DNA of 64,000 bases from Ephydatia muelleri (GCA_013339895.1 JABACO010000138.1:21514-85513), one strand, 5' to 3'. Shown: positions 36,801 to 49,509, numbered from the stretch's first letter. Made by a program: numbers and translations. Notes: generated from the letters alone by a model not told the origin.

Positions 36801-39118
36801 GCCATCTCCCCACCTCATCTCCTCCCCCTCCTCATCTCCCTCTCCCTCCTCAGCTCCCTTCCCTTCCTTATCTCCCTCTCCCCTCCTCATCTCCCTCTCC
36901 CCTCTCATCTCCATCTCCCCTCCTCATCTCCATCTCCCCTCCTCATCCTCCATCTCCCCTCCCTCTCCATCTCCCCTCCTCTCTCCATCTCTCCCTCCTC
37001 ATCTCCATCTCTCTCCCTCCTCATCTCCATCTCCCCTCCTCATCTCCATCTCCCCTCCTCACCTCCATCTCCCCTCCTCATCGCCATCTCCCTTCCTCAT
37101 CGCCATCTCCCCTCCTCATCTCCATCTCCCTCTCCCCTCATCTCCATCTCCCCACCTCATCTCCCTCTCCCCTCATCTCCCTCTCCCCTCCTCATCTCCT
37201 CTCCCCGCCTCATCTCCTCTCCCCTCCTCATCTCCCTCTCCCCTCCTCATCTCCCTCTCCCCTCCATCAGCTCCCTTCCCTTCCTTATCTCCATCTCCAT
37301 CTTCATCTCCTTCATCATTCATTGTTTTCCCCTCCCCATCCTACAAGCAAGCCATAAATGTACCTCAGAAGGGGAACATCCCTTGAAAGGCCAGTTCTCC
37401 TAAGGTCCCAGAGTTCATAAAGGAGACACCCAAAGCTCCACACATCGCTGGATGTTGAGTAGAGGCTTGAGCGAAGCACTTCTACTGGCATCCAATTGAT
37501 CAACGAGTCATCAACGATACCATCATAGCGAGCTAATCGTGCATTTTCAATTCCACCGATCTAAACAATGTAAGGAATCAACTTGTAATTTAAGCTCACA
37601 AATTGTAAATGGTCAAGTGTAACAACCTTGCATGTATCATTTGCAGAGACATAGACATTCTTAGCAGCCAGGCCATGGTGAATGACACCCTTGTCGGATA
37701 GGTAAATCATTCCACGTGCAATGTGTCGTGCAAATGTCTGAAGTTGCTGGATGCCACTGACACTCCTGATGCCATCCCTATTAAACCAAAACAACATAAA
37801 GGGTAGTTCTGTTCCTTCATGTCAAAACACAACCTTTTTCGCAGAGCATACAAGTAACCTCAGCAAGCTACCATTGGTGCAGTACTCAGTCACAATGCAA
37901 ACCTGAATTTGGGAAAGAAGAAAAAGGTGATCCAGCTATGATAAAGTGAGATATAAGGTGTGAGGTGAGGTGTAAAGTGAGGTGTAAGCAGATGAGGTAA
38001 GGTGTAAGAGGTGAGGTGTGAGGAGGTAAGGAGGTGTAAGACGTGAGGTGTGGAGGTAAGGAGTGTAAGAGGTGAGGTATAAGATGTGTGAGGTATGAGG
38101 AGATGGATGAATAAGTTGAAAGCTATGAAGAAGGAGGATGAGGAAGTAGAGCATGGAAGCAGCACTCAAAATGGCACATGGTACAATTCAAGGGGACGCA
38201 CACGTTCTGGTTCAACCATTATCCCAATGGTTGTGACCACGTTGGGGTGCTCCAAGCGACCCATGGTGACTGCAGTTTGCAGGAGTGTGATCCTGTCCTT
38301 CTGGGTGCCCAGGCCAATCATCGTCACCTCCTGCGGTTTCTTGTGGGGAACATGCCACAGTGCCCTGTGCACACTCCCTAAGAGGCCACGCCCAATTTCA
38401 GAAAGCAACCTAGACACAAATGCTACATATTACACACACTACACGTAGAACACATCACTACTCATACAAGATGTACACATTACATCAGTGCACACGTTGA
38501 ATGCATACAAATGAATGGTTCACAACATACATGAATCTGGGCAAATGAGCTTGGGGAATGTGAAGGCACGAATGAATTGACTGCAAGAGTGCTATTTTAA
38601 TTATGACATTAATATGTATTGTATTTAAAACAGAACAATCGATTACATCCTGAGAAAAGTGAATAGAAACCATATCAATCCAAAGCAGCCAGCGAACTTG
38701 CATTGCATGCTTGGACATATTCAACCAGTGGATGATGATGAAACGATCGATACAAATTCTGACACACCAGTATATAGCAGGTAATGCTCAACACATAATA
38801 ACCTTCAATAACTCAACTATGGAAAATTTGGCGAGTATGCATACAATGCTTTATTCATCATAGAGATTAATTTCACAATCCTTGACTGCATCGAAAACCA
38901 CCTGATAGATGGCAACTGTACCAATTCATGCAAGATACCATTCGCTCAAATGTTACCCAGCTAAATACTAGACATACACACCATTTCAGTATGTACTGTT
39001 GTAAGCATGCCAGAGAAAATGTTATTAAAATAGTCATGTTGGATGGTTAGCATTCCCCCGGTATATTATTAAAAGCAGATTATAATGAATTGGAAAGGTA
39101 TGGAATAAAGGACACACA

Positions 39119-39158
<40 letters not shown>

Positions 39159-40380
39159 ACACACACACATGTACACAAACACACACACACACAATGGCGT
39201 GCATAAACACCCACATACACACACAATACACATACACATACACAACATACTGTACACAACACACATATGCTCAAACATTTCACACGCACAGGGCATACAT
39301 GTACAATGCAATTATCAGGACAAGGATGCTACATTTGTTTACTTAGCAATACTCACTGGATGTCAGTCGCACTGATCAACATAACCTCCTCTTTCGCCAG
39401 CTGACAGATCAATTCCATCTCACTAGATGCACAGGCTTCCTAATGGAATTTACAACACCATTGAGATCATTGAAACCTCTTCACCTACCACTAATGGTCA
39501 ACAGTCCATTACCCTCCCACAAGGCAAATGACACAACAACACATACCTGTGTGCAGCTGATGCGATTCAGTGCCGACGTTTCCATGGAAAGAAGATTCAG
39601 AGGAGGAAACGTGTCTTCATGAGCACCTGCAACCTGAATCGTCTCATCATCAGGAAGGACAGTGGGTTGGGTGCGCTCGTTTGACTTCACACACGTTGGC
39701 TCTGCCCCCTCCGACGCTGGGACTTCATACATGAGGGGGTCTGGCTCGGCCGGGAGAGGGACTGGGCCTCGTACAGCAAAGGGCTATGAGCGTTTGCCCC
39801 GGCAGAGATGGGGAGCTCGTACACCTCGGGGCTTTCCCCTCCTGACGCCCCAGGGACCCCACACGCTGGAGGATCACCTCCATGGTTGCTGCTGATGTTC
39901 CCTCGAAGTGGTGTGTCCTTGCCCAGGTTAATGCAGCCTGGCTTGCTGCCTGAGGATGTGGCTGGCACTGTCTTGAGTGGAGCCCAGTTACCTAGTGTGC
40001 AGGGAGCATGGTGTTGACAGCATTGACAAATAAATAATTAAAATAAAATCCATACCAATTCGTTCGGATTGCTTTGAAGTTGGGCCCTCATCAATTGCAG
40101 CACATATGTTGTTTGGATGGGACTGTGACTTGCAGCATAATAAGACACCAATGATGGGGACAGATAGCACAGCCAATGGAGCAAGAACTACGATAAGAAT
40201 ACTCCAATGTGAATAGGCGTATCGAGATAAGCCCGTGTTTTGTGGACTGTCTTGGTTGTGATCAAATCCTTGCGCTAGCTTAGCTTGGAGAGCAGCTCTT
40301 TGCATAAAACGGATAGATAAGGCTGACGGGTCTGCCAGGAAAGCAAACATGTTAATTGAGTAGCAGTTGCATATGTGCCC

Positions 40381-40413
<33 letters not shown>

Positions 40414-41053
40414 CCCCCACTCATCAAATGCCAAAATTTCAATTTCCCAAACCCACCTCTGTCGGGGTTGAATATCTGCAGAGAGATGCAGAACGGCTCG
40501 GTTGAGGATAGACAGTTCGATATTTCAATAAGATTTGGCTCGGTTACCGCGGCGAGTTGATAAAGCTGCGAGAGGTCGCGGCTCTTGCTGACGTGCACCG
40601 CTATCACCATCGTCATGTGAATGCTCCACGTACGCACCAAAAACATCACGTGATAAAACTCTGAAATACTCGGCTTCGGAAGACGGTACGTTTCGCACGC
40701 CAGGGTCCTTTTGGCCGTTACTGCTGAAGATGGGAAAGCTCTGGCTATGCACTAGGTCCAATTGGAGCGCTCCTCGCCTCCGCCACACCTGAAATCTAAC
40801 AGCACCGGTGATGGGGTAATGGCAATAGCGCCATGACGTCAAAGTCCCGCTGCAAGGGGCAGTGTTATTCAAGTCGACCAGCTGGGTGGCATGTTCGAGA
40901 GGCTGACCTCCCGCTAGGCCAGCGCGCGCACCAAGCCGGCAAGTGGGAGGAGCTCTGTTTGGAATAGCTGTACCTGTGCATGTGTACATGTGAATGCGCG
41001 GTGCGGTCAGGAATCACAGCATCCCCAGGCGTTCTCTTACTCACCGGAGCCAT
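31790..41053 (-). CDS. Receptor-tyrosine-kinase-like protein 1 (RTK1), predicted pseudokinase
   Basis: Exons from 5' to 3', all with AG/GT borders: first coding exon ending at 41045 (start uncertain), 40457-40967 ectodomain, 40056-40331 membrane span, 39547-39991 and 39357-39439 juxtamembrane, 38202-38409 N-lobe, 37834-37902 hinge, 37627-37777 catalytic loop, 37364-37560 activation segment, 34383-34469 C-lobe, 31790-33841 C-lobe end and tail. Catalytic residues are lost: EVTMIGL replaces VAIK, LQTAV lacks the alphaC Glu, HHGLAAKN replaces HRDLAARN and IGGIENAR replaces ADFGLAR. It should therefore be catalytically dead yet able to bind SH2 proteins through many YDxx sites. One-base indels in homopolymers interrupt several exons. 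It is a tandem paralogue of RTK2. Confidence 0.85.
32630..32835. repeat. 21-bp coding minisatellite in the RTK1 tail
   Basis: Units of ggtgtaggggtgctgttcaga (minus strand: TPLNSTP) repeat about nine times. Because 21 is a multiple of three, copy-number change keeps the frame. One copy has an extra G that does not. Confidence 0.85.
34383..34469 (-). CDS. RTK1 kinase C-lobe exon
   Basis: It reads VIGMLSVGHRLPPP and, after removing one C of a six-C run (34428-34433), PGCSRKIYKLMITAW, parallel to RTK2 [20 protein letters not shown]. Length is 87 nt here against 86 nt in RTK2. Acceptor is ccaaatcag and donor is CTTG|GTAGGT. Confidence 0.85.
34617..37318. repeat. 19-bp purine/pyrimidine minisatellite in an RTK1 intron (about 140 units)
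   Basis: The plus strand reads catctccatctcccctcct over and over for 2.7 kb, almost pure pyrimidine, so the transcribed RTK1 sense strand is purine-rich. Length variants (13 bp, 31 bp) are interspersed. The very long frames of S, P, L and I residues across it are artefacts. Confidence 0.95.
37364..37560 (-). CDS. RTK1 activation-segment exon (DFG lost)
   Basis: It begins IGGIENARLARYDG where ADFGLAR is expected, then INWMPVEVL (APE region) and YSTSSDVWSFGCLLYELWDL. The last part, PFKGCSPSE, is in frame only if one G is restored near 37399, which also restores the 198-nt length expected from phase. Confidence 0.85.
37627..37777 (-). CDS. RTK1 catalytic-loop exon (HRD lost)
   Basis: It reads DGIRSVSGIQQLQTFARHIA, then RGMIYLSDKGVIHHGLAAKN, then VYVSANDTCK. 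The catalytic Asp of HRD is Gly (HHG). Acceptor is ggtttaatag and donor is GCAAG|GTTGTT. Confidence 0.85.
37834..37902 (-). CDS. RTK1 kinase hinge exon
   Basis: A 69-nt exon reading VCIVTEYCTNGSLLRLL then VCSAKK, the hinge and alphaD region of a kinase. The RTK2 exon is 68 nt. The extra base here lies in a five-base A/T run (37835-37839) and would otherwise break the phase with the next exon. Confidence 0.8.
38202..38409 (-). CDS. RTK1 kinase N-lobe exon
   Basis: The translation is LLSEIGRGLLGSVHRALW (glycine loop), EVTMIGLG where VAIK should be, LQTAVTMGRLEHPNVVTTIG and IMVEPER. The aligned RTK2 exon has QVAIKSA and LQEAAIMG, so the ATP-anchoring Lys and its Glu partner are both replaced here. 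Confidence 0.85.
39111..39250. repeat. AC microsatellite in an RTK1 intron
   Basis: (AC)n with interruptions, purest at about 39120-39155. Confidence 0.9.
39547..39991 (-). CDS. RTK1 juxtamembrane exon with tyrosine motifs
   Basis: It follows acceptor cctgcacactag and ends at CACAG|GTATGT. It encodes VYELP, LLYEAQ and MYEVP motifs, which are plausible SH2 docking sites. A single base is missing in a five-base G run (39735-39739, plus strand), which splits the frame between the second and third motifs. Confidence 0.75.
40056..40331 (-). CDS. RTK1 transmembrane exon
   Basis: A 276-nt exon, phase 1 at both ends. A stalk with RFMQRAALQAKLAQGFDHNQ precedes a single hydrophobic span (WSILIVVLAPLAVLSVPIIG, then VLLCCK) and a short cytoplasmic segment. 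Donor is ATTG|GTATGG. Confidence 0.85.
40382..40412. repeat. Poly-C run of 31 bases
   Basis: Uninterrupted C on the plus strand (G on the RTK1 sense strand) in the intron between the ectodomain and membrane-span exons. Length is likely unstable or misread. Confidence 0.95.
40457..40967 (-). CDS. RTK1 ectodomain exon
   Basis: Phase-1 exon after acceptor gcacaggtacag, ending at donor AGAG|GTGGGT. It holds CSGTLTSWRYCHYP, FQVWRR and later RDVFGAYVE, matching [20 protein letters not shown] and DVIGVLL in RTK2. I recognise this Cys-W-YC / FQ.W / DV.G module as common in sponge surface proteins, but have no name for it. A frame change near 40590-40610 separates the module from its C-terminal part (DLSQLYQLAAVTEPNLIEI). 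Confidence 0.75.
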
Positions 41054-41204
41054 ATGCAGCTACAGATAACAAGTGTACGGCCGACAATAATCTGAATGTG
41101 TGAAGATGCACACGAGTTAAGCCGCGCACGTCATGTAGATAACTGTAGTACTTGTATCCATGGTTCTATTGTAATGTTTCATGCATGTACCGCGCACGCG
41201 CGCA

Positions 41205-41253
<49 letters not shown>

Positions 41254-42838
41254 ACACACACAATACACACACACACCGCACAACACACACACTAAAACAG
41301 AGAATAAAAAGAACTCAATGCTCATGTGTACGGTTTTACTTCTCACATGAGCAATCCAGACGTTGCTGCAGTCTGCATCATCTTCTTGACGCACGAAGCA
41401 TTACCACTGAGAACTAAAGCAAGTGCTCTTGCTGTCGTAATTTGCTTGGAATGGAAGCTTCATAAACGCCTAATTAAACAGGCATCAGGCTAAACAAATT
41501 CAAGGGTCCATGTTTGGGTCTGTAAAAATAATAATAACTAGCCTATCAACTAGCCTAGCCATAATAACGCGTGGCAGAGGTGCCGATGTCAATATCGATT
41601 CTGGGATGCTAATGTGATTTATGTTGTCACGACGTTTTACACCGGCGCGAGAGAATGTCGGGTCATCCAATTAGCAATTTCTAAGTCACGTCTAGCGTGC
41701 GGTCAAGTTACAATACTTTGTAGTAACCCAATGCCGCAGCCTTAGTGAAGTGAAATAAAGGCTCTGACAACAATTATGAATGTGTCTGTGATTGTGCTTG
41801 TGTGTGTGTGTGTGCGTGTGTGTGCGTGTGTGATGCCTAAATGTGATGCTTCCAAGTAGAATATATTATATGAACTACGTAAGTCTATATAATCTATTGT
41901 ATTAAATTGGCAAAAAAACACACTTGTAAAGTGAAAGTCTGAAGCAACACCATTGTGCATAACTGTTGTGTTCTGATAAGGGTGATATGTTCTTCATATA
42001 TTTCCAAATAAGTATAATAAGTTAACACTTGTCCCCCCATCATTATGTGTCTACAAAGTTTTCCACAGTCATTGCTTGTGGCTCTTCAATGGTGAAAGTA
42101 CAACAATGACTAAGTTCAACAAAGATGTTTTACAGCTGCCTTGAGGAGTGTGGGGGCCCTTCAACTGACTCAAGGTGCATGGTACAAGTTATGTCTGAGC
42201 TGCAGCCATGGAGGATGGATTCGTGGCATTCACCAGCTGCTAGCTCTGGGCCTCCTCCATAAGCCTCTAGGATCAGTGCAGTGGGCAATGGTGCACAGGG
42301 CAAGAGAGTAACTCGATTGCTAAGTTAGGCAGTAGTGGACACTTTAATTATCCTCATCGAATATCCCACCTAAGCAGGTCTTGCTTTCTGTGGTCCATGG
42401 TGACTACGGCCAAGCAGTCCTTTGGGAGAAGTCACCACTGCTATCAGGCTGAGCCTTTTGGCAGCGAGCTCCTGATTGTTTACAAGTAATCCCATCTTCT
42501 CGAGGTCTGCTATTCCCAGTTGGAGCCCAAGTACTGATCAAATGGTGGCTTGGCCTCTTTCTTTTTGAAACCCACCCTGCTGACATCCTGGTTTTGTCAT
42601 GGTCCCTGGGCAAAGCTTCTGCATGTGAGTGACGTCACAGTTGGGCATTCTTGGAGAATAACTCTGGGCTTAGCAGCAGCGACCTAAAGGTGGCAAAAAA
42701 TGGTCCAATGTACAAAGAACTTGGGTGGGAGTGCATTCCTCTGGTTGGCTATGGCTCAGCCTCCAGTGAAGTTGGAGTGAAGCTGGTGGTGTCAAGCGGA
42801 CTAATTGAATTAGCCTGACACTAATGTGAAACAGTGCT

Positions 42839-42920
42839 TGGGCCATCCTCACCATCTGGCCTGGTAGAGCTGATGGCTAGGGCCATCCTCACCATCTGGC
42901 CTGGTAGAGCTGATGGCTAA
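42839..42920. repeat. Direct duplication of about 42 bp
   Basis: gggccatcctcaccatctgg followed by cctggtagagctgatggcta occurs twice back to back. Confidence 0.9.
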
Positions 42921-43093
42921 GCCTCTTCAGTGTACAGGTGTATGTGCATTGGTGTCTGTACATCTATTTATAATGCTCATGATGTATCAATAAAACTACA
43001 AATCAGAGAATGTGAAGTATGCTTGGTTTGTTTGAGCATTTTTGATTTAGTAGTGCACTCAGCTCATATTATGAAGACCAAATTGAATTGTTG

Positions 43094-43197
43094 CAGCGAA
43101 AGGGTCATAATGCATGTTTTTACAAGATTTCAATTTTGTGATATTCTAGAAGTCTGAAATGTCCTCAACACAGCGATTCTTACGCACTGAGAATCGG
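43094..43197 (-). mobile_element. Partial copy of the 235-bp MITE
   Basis: It aligns, in reverse orientation, with 56945-57060: cagcgaaaggg, aatgcatg, atattctagaagtctgaaatg and tacgcactgagaatcg are shared. The left inverted repeat is missing. Confidence 0.65.
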
Positions 43198-43390
43198 ACT
43201 GTCTGTCACGGAGTTGTAAGACACTGAATTTTTAATTAGTAAATGTTATTCTTCAAGCGTTACAACACATAACTTAAACACATCTCAAGACATAACATGC
43301 ACAACAACACAGACACACACGCACATCTACACAGGTGTCAAAATAAATACAACTACACAAAAAGAATGACAAGTGTGTACGGCACGAGTA

Positions 43391-43914
43391 TCAGTCTAGC
43401 TTGCTGTCATGCACAACATCGTAAGTTGGCTCCTCTTCGTGTACACTGACAGAATCGTACACCCTCTCAGTCACTGAACTGTCCATCCCTTCATAAAACT
43501 CTCCTGGCTCTGTACTGCCCACCTCTTGGGGTGCCGCGTCATTCATCCCTTCGTACAACTCCCCAGCTGCTGAATCGTTCCTCGCTTCGGTCGTTGACTC
43601 TTCACCACCCGGCTCTCTCAAACTGCGCGCCCCATGGCGCACCGGTTCGACTGCCTCTCCGTTATGCCACGCAGGCGTGACGTTTTCGTATATGCTGTCG
43701 TTGGCCTGAGCACCCTGGTCGTCTGCTCCACTGGCGTACGAGCTCTGCAGGTCCCCGTACATGCCTCGGCCGGCTTGCAGGTGCCCGCCCAGGGTGGTTG
43801 CCTTGGGGTGAGAGCGAGCGTCTTCCCTCGGGATGGTCATGATCTGGTGTGGGTCTTGGGTCAGGGGACGCCAGGATGTCCCTGAAGCTCGGACGTGACG
43901 TAGGCTCGGGGTTC
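43391..43914 (-). CDS. RTK2 last exon: end of kinase and tyrosine tail
   Basis: [16 protein letters not shown] ends the kinase. After an extra base in a four-G run (43864-43867) the tail reads on with [16 protein letters not shown] (a Grb2-type YxN site), ELYEGM, EFYEGM, VYDSV and [11 protein letters not shown] to TGA at 43391-43393. Confidence 0.8.
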
Positions 43915-44648
43915 CTGGAGAAGGGGTTAAATTAATGCATTGATGTTTTGTTTTTTTAAATAGAAGTGTGTCTAAAATAATAATGATTGTGGTTTATGTG
44001 TATGTGATAAGCGTGCGAGGATGTAACATTGCGCTATATGAACAGGTGTATTTGACATGTGTATGAATGTTAAAAGTGTGTGTGTGTGGTTGTGTGTGTG
44101 TGTGTGTGTGCATATGCGTGCATGTGTGTGTGTGTGTGTGTGCATGGATGCACAAGAATGGAGTGCGTGCATGTCCATGTATAGGTGTATTATGTAAGTT
44201 ACGTGTGCAGACAAGAACGCACCAGCATTCCACCATTATCTTGTAGATGTGACGAGGACAGCCAGGGGGAGGAGGCAGTCTCCACCCAGAGCTGATCTTT
44301 TCTGCCACCTGAGACATTTAGTAGAGAGGGCCTTGAATTATTCAATATCTATGTAACAAGTTATTGAGTAGTTACATGTGATTGGACTTTCATCTAGTTT
44401 AAAATTATCAAGTCAGCAAGTATTTTGAACATTTGAAGTGTGTGTGTGTGCATGTGTGTGTGTGTGTGTGTGTTGTGTGGGCTGGCCAATTTAAGAAACC
44501 CTCCCGTCCTAAAACCTGCGACCATTTTTTTCATTGGGTAGGTTGGTGGTGGGGGTGGGGTGTAGGGGGCAGGGACTGGGCAGAATAACCACTACCATGC
44601 CAACCACACGAACATACACACACACACAAACACACACACACATACACA

Positions 44649-44689
<41 letters not shown>

Positions 44690-47311
44690 CACCAGCGACT
44701 ATTTAATACCCCGCATGCCTCAGTTGACATCATGGGGCCAAAGGTTTAGCACACACTCAGGAATTAGCAGTTGTTGCACACACATGTCCATACCTGACCC
44801 AACAAGACCCCCCCCCCCTCCAGCATACCTCAGTGTCTGTGCAGTCCTCATATGGCATCTTTCCCAAGGACCATATCTCGTACAGCAGGCAGCCATAGCT
44901 CCACGCATCGCTGCGTGAGGTGTACTCGTTGCTGTCCAGGGACTCGGGAGACATCCACCTGACCTGGTCTCTCCCCTGGTGGGGGCGTGGCCTCTGCGAG
45001 CGGCCAAGCGTTTCGACATTCCAAACTCTCCCACCTGCGGAGAGGGTGGGCGGGATGTGAGGGGGAGTGAGGGGTTGTGCAGCCCGATGAGGTGGGGAAT
45101 TATGTTATTTGGTCCACCGCCATTGTGCGGGTGTAACCATGGACAACGCACTCACTCCACCCACTCACATTCAGCAGGGCATATGCATGCTGCATCGTGG
45201 GAGCAGAATGAATGCATTATGCATTAGGTTATTAACAGAGTTCAGTGGGACAAAGAATGGGGGTCTACAAAACCATTATAATAGCACATGCATTGCTAGA
45301 CTTTCAGCTACGTGAGATGAAGACAGGAGAGGGAGGGTCACAGAGGATGAGGGAGGAGGGGCACAGAGGAAGAGGGTGAGGGGCACAGAGGAGAGGGAGG
45401 AGGGGCAACAGAGGAGAGGGAGGGCACAGAGGGAGAGGAGGAGAGGGGCACAGAGGAGAGGGGAAGGAGGGGCACAGAGGAGAGGGAGGAGGGGCACAGA
45501 GGAGAGGGAGGAGGGGCACACAGAGGAGAGGGAGGAGGGGGGCACAGAGGAGAGGGAGGAGGGGCACAGAGGAGAGGGAGGAGGGGCACAGAGGAGAGGG
45601 AGGAGGGGCAAAGGAGAGGGAGGAGGGCACAGGAGGAGAGGGAGGAGGGGCACAGAGGAGAGGGAGGAGGGGCACAGAGGAGAGGGAGGAGGGGCACAGA
45701 GGAGAGGGGAGGAGGGGCACAGAGGAGAGGGAGAGGGCACAGAGGAGAGGGAGGAGGGGCACAGAGGAGAGGGATGGAGGGGCCAGAGGAGAGGGAGGAG
45801 GGGCACAGAGGAGAGGAGGAGGGGCACAGAGGAGAGGGAGGAGGGGCACAGAGGAGAGGGAGGAGGGGCACAGAGGAGAGGGAGGAGGGGCACAGAGGAG
45901 AGGGGAGGAGGGCACAGAGGAGAGGGAGGAGGGGCACAGAGGAGAGGGAGGAGGGGCACAGAGGAGAGGGAGGAGGGGCACAGAGGAGAGGGAGGAGGGG
46001 CACAGAGGAGAGGGAGGAGGGGCACAGAGGAGAGGGAGGAGGGGCACAGAGGAGAGGGAGGAGGGGCACAGAGGAGAGGGCAGAGAGGGGGGGCACAGAG
46101 AGAGGAGGAGGGGCACAGAGGAGAGGGAGGAGGGGCACAGAGGAGAGGGAGGAGGGGCACAGAGGAGATGAGGAGGGGCACAGAGGAGAGGGAGGGGGCA
46201 CAGAGGAGAGGGAGGAGGGGCACAGAGGAGAGGGAGGAGGGGCACAGAGGAGAGGGAGGAGGGGCACAGAGGAGAGGGAGGAGGGGCACAGAGGAGAGGG
46301 AGGAGGGGCACAGAGGAGAGGGAGGAGGGGCACAGAGGAGAGGGAGGAGGGGCACAGAGGAGAGGGAGGAGGGGACAGAGGAGAGGGAGGAGGGGCACAG
46401 AGGAGAGGGAGGAGGGGCACAGAGGAGAGGGGGAGGAGGGGCACAGAGGAGAGGGGGAGGGAGAGGAGAGGGAGGAGGGAGAGGAGAGGGAGGAGGGGGA
46501 GGAGGAGAGGGGAGGAGGGAGAGGGAGGGAGGAGGGAGAGGAGAGGGAGGAGGGAGAGGAGGAGGGAGGAGGAGAGGAGAGGGAGGAGGGAGAGGAGAGG
46601 GAGGAGGAGAGGAGAGGGAGGAGGGAGAGGAGAGGGAGGAGGGAGAGAGAGGGAGGAGGAGAGGAGAGGGAGGAGGGAGAGGAGAGGGAGGAGGGAGAGG
46701 AGAGGGAGGGGGAGAGGAGAGGGAGGAGGGAGAGGAGAGGAGAGGGAGGGACAGAGGAGAGGGAGGAGGGACACAGAGGAGAGGGAGGAGGGACACAGAG
46801 GAGAGGGAGGAGGGGACACAGAGGAGAGGGAGGAGGGACACAGAGGAGAGGGAGGTGGGACACAGAGGAGAGGGAGGAGGGAACAGAGGAGAGGGAGGAG
46901 GGACACAGAGGAGAGGGAGGAGGGGCCACAGAGGAGAGGGAGGAGGGACACCAGAGGAGAGGGAGGAGGGAACAGAGGAGAGGGAGGACGGGGCACAGAG
47001 AATGAAAGGATGGGGAGGAGTGCAAATGAGTGGTGCATGGATTGATAGTCATAGCCTTAGGGCACGTATACGAACCTTGCAGAGTGTCTTCAGACACAAA
47101 CACACTCCTAGCGGCCAGGTCACAGTGAACAAAGTCCCTAGAAGAGAGGTAGTGAATGGCTGTTGCGATCGCTGACAGAAGCCCAGTAGCAATCCTGAGG
47201 TGCTCTGGGGAGGAGTTGCCTTTGAGCAGTCCCTGGGTAGGAGGAGATGGCAAGTCAAGGCGTGTTGGGTACGTCAGTTACGTTGTTAATAAACATGCTG
47301 TGTGGTGTGTG

Positions 47312-47343
<32 letters not shown>

Positions 47344-49457
47344 GTGGACATGTGTGCATGAAGTGCAAAGTGCCAGTGCAGTTTACAGATTTCCATGTGG
47401 ATATGTGTGTACATGTACGTGGTAGTACAGGTGTATTCACACATGTGCTGTGGTTCCACTGCCAAGGTACACACAGTGAGGGTACACTGGTGTACAGTGT
47501 ATTAAAATAATGCAGTGAAACTACACTTCACTGGTGTAACAGAGGTGTAATGGCACGCTGGTGCAACAGAGGTGTAATGGCACGCTGGTGTAACAGAGGT
47601 GTAATGGCACGCTGGTGTAACACAGGTGTGATGTCTCTTAACACATATCGCTTGTGTAACATAGCTGTAACGGTGGCAACACAAGTGCGATCACACGTGT
47701 AATACGGTTGAGGCACACACTGACAAACGTACTCGGGAGTTAATGTTTTAAGGAATGTATCCAGGTCGCCCTGCTGCATGTGCTCTATCACCAGCATGGC
47801 CTTTATTGGATCGAAAAGGAATGAAAAGGACCTTTCGGTAATACGATCATCATTTGCTTACTGAATGCCTTTCATTCACCACTCCATATATGGAGACAAT
47901 GTTTGGATGAATGAACTGCCCCATAATGGCAGCTTCCTGGAGCATTAGAGTGTGTTCCTTGACCTGGGTCTGGACTGTGGCAGACTTTATAGCCACCTGG
48001 TATCTATGTTCGCCATTCTTCCAGACTGCCTTACTGACAGCAGAGAACTGGCCACTTCTTGACAGGGATTGCACACTGTGTAGCGTATGCACGATGAACA
48101 GTTTTTTTTTTGGTAGTGAAAATGAAACAGCAGGTGGTACATCAAAAAGCCCTTAAACTCACAGTGTGTCATGCAAGTAACATGCCTAGCAACACACCCA
48201 ACATGCCTAGCTACGCACACAACATGCCTAGCTACGCACACAACAGGATCGATCACAATTCGTACTCGTTACATATTCAACACAGAATAAGGTGTGAAAC
48301 CTTAAAACAAATGGACCAGATGTGACTCCAATGAACAGAGCACTCTCTAAACCACTCCATTGACTAAATAATCTACATCAGGGTGTTCATGAATAAATAC
48401 AACTATTTTGACGAGAATTGCTAAGCTTCTTCGCAAACACTGGGCATAGATCGCTATTGGGTACATGACCTTAAGGTGACTCACGTAATGTCTTCCTTGT
48501 AAGAAGAGGGATGTTGAGATCCACGAGCTGAAGTAGGATTTCATCTATGTCATCACTCGGATCTCTGTACCCGTCCTTCTCGTATTCAGGCAACTACAGA
48601 GACGAGAGGGAGTGGCTCAATCTGCCCACCATGGTTGTGAAGAGGGGCTAATGGTTCCACAGCCAAAAAAAATGAAAAACAAAACCCCACAAGTGCTCAC
48701 CTCACTGGTCGCAATAACGGTCAGGGAGAGGTACCTGCTCTCTGTCTGGCGTCGAGGTGTGTTGGGTCTGCTCTGCTCATTGGATGACACCGTGAGCTCT
48801 TGCCACTGATCTGCTTCACCATGTTGCTGGCATCAAAGTACTTGTTGGCAGTCTTGGGACTGTCCGCTGTGTCATAGGTAGGATTATCTGCAACCACAAA
48901 ACACAGAGATTGGGCATTTAGGCTTTGTTGAGAAATGAATAGCTCTTTATGTATTTATTATTATTACTATTATTTTGGTGGTGGTGAGGGGTGTGGGTGG
49001 CCGCTCATACCATGATCCCCGCTCTCAAACTCACCACTCTCTCCCTCCTGTCCACAAACCATGTTCCCAACTCTGAACTGCCCAACACCTCCGTAATCAC
49101 AACAAAACTTCATCACATGCTTACCAGTAGGAGGATGGTGTCGAGTTGATGACTTTGACTTTCTAGACCGGATGAGCCACAGTGCTGCTACGACAACAGC
49201 CACAATGACACACACCACTACAAACACTCCAATAATGGAGGAAGCAGAGGCTGCAGCCACAATCTGCGCACTGTTGTCGCTGCGTGCCACATAGGGTGGA
49301 GGACTGGATGAGAGGTAAGTGGCCGCGGAGGACCAACTGGGTGCAAGGGTGGGCACAGAGGTTTTAATAGAGGAAGATGCGGACCTATTCGCCGTGGAAA
49401 CAGTGGTAGAGGCCGTGCTCCTAATGGCAGTAGAAGATCCTGTGGATGATGTTGCTA

Positions 49458-49509
<52 letters not shown>

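Larger units (their letters stand above)
41054..43390. other. Region between RTK1 and RTK2
   Basis: It holds an (AC)n microsatellite at 41209-41251, a (TG)n patch at 41797-41831, a direct duplication of about 42 bp (gggccatcctcaccatctgg...) at 42839-42920, and a partial MITE copy at 43094-43197. The stretch 42100-42900 has several overlapping short frames but none I recognise. Confidence 0.6.

Noticed and set aside
34555..37386. Open frames of more than 900 codons rich in S, P, L and H
   Set aside because: They run through the 19-bp intron minisatellite, in more than one frame, and have no other composition. The RTK1 exons flank the tract.
42404..42855. Minus-strand frames of 60-70 codons between the RTK genes
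   Set aside because: No domain, no splice context, and they overlap plus-strand frames of similar length.
45276..47253. Long frames on both strands (P/S/L-rich and R/G/E-rich)
   Set aside because: All lie in the 23-bp minisatellite, and both strands and several frames are open at once. Only the end near 47076-47232 is a real kinase exon.
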